Source: Halobacteriales archaeon SW_8_68_21
Lineage (GTDB): Archaea > Halobacteriota > Halobacteria > Halobacteriales > Haloferacaceae
Reading direction: 5' to 3'
Assembly (NCBI GenBank): GCA_003023405.1
Contig: PXST01000005.1
Span: 1-36,352 of the forward strand
DNA: 36,352 bases
In this document: one piece after another, positions 34,128 to 36,352 of the stretch
Numbering within the stretch: the first letter of the stretch is position 1
Layout: each line of letters opens with the position of its first letter
The notes under the pieces: generated by a model
What the model was told of the DNA's origin: nothing
Seen by the model: the letters and a program-made list of their open reading frames with translations, nothing else
Database searches by the model: none
Translations under genes and position numbers: made by a program

Positions 34128-34281
34128 GGTCGGCTATACGACGGCGGAGGTGAAAAGCGGTTCCCCGACAGGCGTGCCGGCTTTCCCGACAACGGCGACC
34201 CACAGTGGCCCGCGGTGACTCGCCGTAGCGTCGTCGCACGCATCGGGTCGCTTTTGTCCGCCGGTCGCCGATCCGACGCGT

Positions 34282-36119
34282 ATGGAATTCGCCGCGCTGG
34301 CGGAACGGGCGGAACGGCTGGCCGCGCTCGACGGCGACATCGAGACGACGCTCGCGGCCGCCGACCTGCTCGCCGACGCCGGCTCCGCGGGAAACGCGGA
34401 CGCCGCAGACGACGGGTCGAGCGACGACCTCCCGGTCGTCACCCGCTTCCTGCTCGGTCGCGTCTTCCCCGCCCACGACACGCGCACCCTCGACGTTGGG
34501 CCCGCGCTCTGTCGCGAGGCGATCGCGCGCGCCGCCGGCCCGAACGTGTCGGCGAGCGACGTCGAGGACCGCCTCGCGGCGCGCGGCGAGATCGGTGCCG
34601 TCGCGGCCGCCTACGACTTCAGCGGCCAGCGGGGGCTCGCCGCGTTCGGCGGCGGACGCGACGCGCTCACCGTCGCCGCGAGATGCGCCTCGGCGTCGGC
34701 GAGGGGACGGTCAAAGACGCGGTCGCGGAGGCGTTCCTCGCGCCCGCCCCGGAACTCGACGATGACGACGCCACCGACGGCGACGACACCCCCGAAGGCG
34801 ACGCCTCCGAGATCGATAGCCCCGCGCTCCGCGCGAGCGACGAGGCGGTCGCGGCCGTCGAACGCGCGCTCCAGGTGACCAACGACTACGGTCGAGTCGC
34901 GGTCCGTACCCGCGACGATGGGACCGGGGGGCTGCGCGCGGAGTCGCTTCGCGTCGGCCGACCGGTCCAGGCGATGCTCGCGCAGGCGGGTACCGCGACC
35001 GACGCGGTCGACTCGTTCGGCGAGGTCGCCGTCGAGACGAAGTTCGACGGCGCGCGCGTTCAGGTCCACTACGCGCCGGACGAGACCGCCCCGGCGGACG
35101 CGGCCGCGAACGACCGCGACGACGCGGCGCTCGGCCCGCGGCTCTACTCGCGGAACATGGACGACGTGACCGAGGCGCTCCCGGAGATCGTCGAGTACGT
35201 CGCCGAGCGCGTCGACGTCCCGGTCATCTTGGACGGCGAGGTCGTCGCGGTCGACGACGCGGGCGACCCGCTCCCGTTTCAGGAGGTGCTCCGGCGGTTC
35301 CGGCGGAAACACGACGTCGACCGCATGCGCGAGACCGTCTCGCTTCGACTCCACACCTTCGACTGCCTCCACGCCGACGGCGACGACCTGCTGGACGAAC
35401 CCCTCCGCGTCCGCCACGAGCGGCTTCGGGCGGTCCTCGGCGACGCGGCCGCGGATCTCGCGCTCGCGGACGATCCGGACGCGATCGCGGCCGCGGAGCG
35501 CGACGCCCTCGACGCGGGCCACGAGGGCGTCATGTTGAAGAATCCCGAGGCGGCGTACACCCCCGGCGACCGCGGGGGCGACTGGTTGAAACGCAAGCCC
35601 GACGTGGAGACGCTCGACGCGGTCGTCGTCGGAGCCGAGTGGGGCGAGGGGCGTCGCGCGGAGCTGTTCGGCACGTTCCTGCTCGCCGTCCGCGACGAGG
35701 GCGGCGCGAGCGACGCCTTGGACCGCGACGCGTCCGCCTCTGAGACGCCTGCCTCCGAAACGTCCGCCTCTGAAACGCCTGCCTCCGAAACGTCCGGCAG
35801 CGACGCCTCCGACGACGCCGCGGACCTCGTTCCGCCTGGATACGCCACGGTCGGGAAGGTGGCGACGGGAGTCACCGACGAGGCGCTCGCCGATCTCACG
35901 GAGCGGCTGAAACCCCACGTCGTCGGCCAGTCCGGCACGACGGTCGCGTTCGACCCGACGCTCGTGATCGAGGTCGGTTACGAGGAGATCCAGACTTCGC
36001 CGACGTACTCGGCCGGCTACGCCCTCCGATTCCCTCGGTTCGTCGGCGTCCGCGAGGACAAGTCGGTCGACGACGCCGACTCGCTCGCCCGCGTCCGCCG
36101 GCTCGCCGGCGACAACTGA
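34282..36119 (+). pseudogene. ligA: ATP-dependent DNA ligase, disrupted by deletion and frameshift
   Basis: The gene encodes the archaeal replicative-type DNA ligase. The N-terminal DNA-binding domain reads from ATG 34282 in one frame to ALTVA (codon ending 34677). At 34675-34683 the homology jumps, in another frame, to EMRLGVGEGTVKDAV and runs to TGA 36117-36119. Family members have roughly 40-50 residues between these points, so there is a deletion whose length is not a multiple of three. The remaining part has catalytic KFDGARVQVH (Lys codon 35040-35042), LDGEVVAVD, EGVMLKNP and WLKRKPD. An ATG at 34683 could start a 478-residue protein lacking the first half of the DNA-binding domain. An acidic insertion and an ASET repeat insertion are also present. 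Confidence 0.85.
35731..35790 (+). repeat. Tandem 30-bp duplication inside the ligase gene
   Basis: Two 30-nt units (35731-35760 and 35761-35790) are identical except for one G/A difference. Each encodes SASET-PASET-type decapeptides, giving an (A/S-A-S-E-T)n linker. The unit length keeps the frame. The insertion lies in the C-terminal OB domain, between the strand ending FGTFLLAVRDE and the segment LVPPGYATVGKV. Confidence 0.8.
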
Positions 36120-36210
36120 TCCGGGCTGGCGAAGGGCGGGGCGAGGGTGCCGCCGCGTCGTCGCCACCGCCACGCGAAACCCCTTCACACTCCGGTCCGT
36201 ACGGTCGGGT

Positions 36211-36352
36211 ATGCCAGGCCCCCTCGGCGACGCGACGCGGCGCGACCTCACCGACGCGGCCGCCGTTCGGCTCGCCGCGGACGGGTTCGACGTCACCCGC
36301 CCGGAGTCGGGCGCGGAACCCCCGGCGGTCGCGGCCCGCAGCGACGACCGGG
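36211..36352 (+). CDS. Partial CDS, unrecognised, running off the window end
   Basis: An ATG at 36211 opens a frame that continues to the end of the window (47 codons; MPGPLGDATRRDLTDAAAVR onward) with haloarchaeal codon bias. The segment reads as a helix followed by a strand (RLAADGFDVTRPESG), but no family is recognised from so little sequence. It lies 91 nt after the ligase stop on the same strand. Confidence 0.5.
   Translation, partial: MPGPLGDATRRDLTDAAAVRLAADGFDVTRPESGAEPPAVAARSDDR

Noticed and set aside
1..36352. CRISPR array, prophage, transposase or toxin-antitoxin module
   Set aside because: No regularly spaced direct repeats, terminal inverted repeats, integrase/transposase motifs or paired small toxin-antitoxin genes were found. 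The only PIN domain is part of a large ATPase fusion.

Overview
The window is from a haloarchaeon. It has high GC, a strong bias to GC in third codon positions, acidic proteins, leaderless TATA-type promoters about 25-30 nt before start codons, archaeal AlaRS, Gar1 and SRP19, an archaeal SRP RNA and a NuoEFG-less complex I. Protein and repeat style suggest Halorubrum or a close relative; the genus is inferred from memory of family sequences and was not tested.

Layout. 1-557 holds a GC-rich repeat-like end (about 1-115) and an AT-rich non-coding island (about 183-360). 558-4773: a CetZ/FtsZ-like tubulin-family protein, a duplicated-domain hypothetical, purK, a probably broken small minus-strand gene, and purE. 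4928-15311: an eleven-gene complex I operon (nuoA, B, CD, H, I, J1, J2, K, L, M, N) with most genes overlapping or 1 nt apart. 15443-18314: a zinc-ribbon protein, then minus-strand gar1, srp19 and a GAF-PAS histidine kinase. 18492-23577: alaS, an alpha/beta-hydrolase lacking the nucleophile serine, a class I glutamine amidotransferase with an apparent internal deletion, and a DUF2062 membrane protein. 23627-26811: a PIN-ATPase-KH protein and citrate synthase. 26872-30762 (minus): a geranylgeranyl-reductase-family flavoprotein and a 2-oxoacid:ferredoxin oxidoreductase pair with a 5'-truncated beta gene. 31164-32865: an FNR-family flavoprotein, a hypothetical protein and a small membrane protein. 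32960-33250: SRP RNA, followed by a dispersed-repeat-like tract. 33540-36352: a GNAT acetyltransferase, an ATP-dependent DNA ligase broken by a deletion and frameshift, and the start of a further gene.

Biology. Most of the window is core metabolism and information processing: two purine steps, proton-pumping respiration, citrate synthase, ferredoxin-linked 2-oxoacid oxidation, alanyl-tRNA charging, SRP assembly (both the RNA and SRP19) and rRNA pseudouridylation. I see no CRISPR array, prophage, transposase or defence island.

The most striking observation is that three genes in the last 14 kb (glutamine amidotransferase, KorB, DNA ligase) each appear to lack a conserved block of roughly 30-50 codons, with clean flanks. 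Either these are real recent deletions or the assembly dropped short segments. This should be settled before any of the three is called a pseudogene. I found no convincing novel multi-gene system. The best biological curiosities are a leaderless six-codon leader ORF coupled to nuoA and the serine-less hydrolase.
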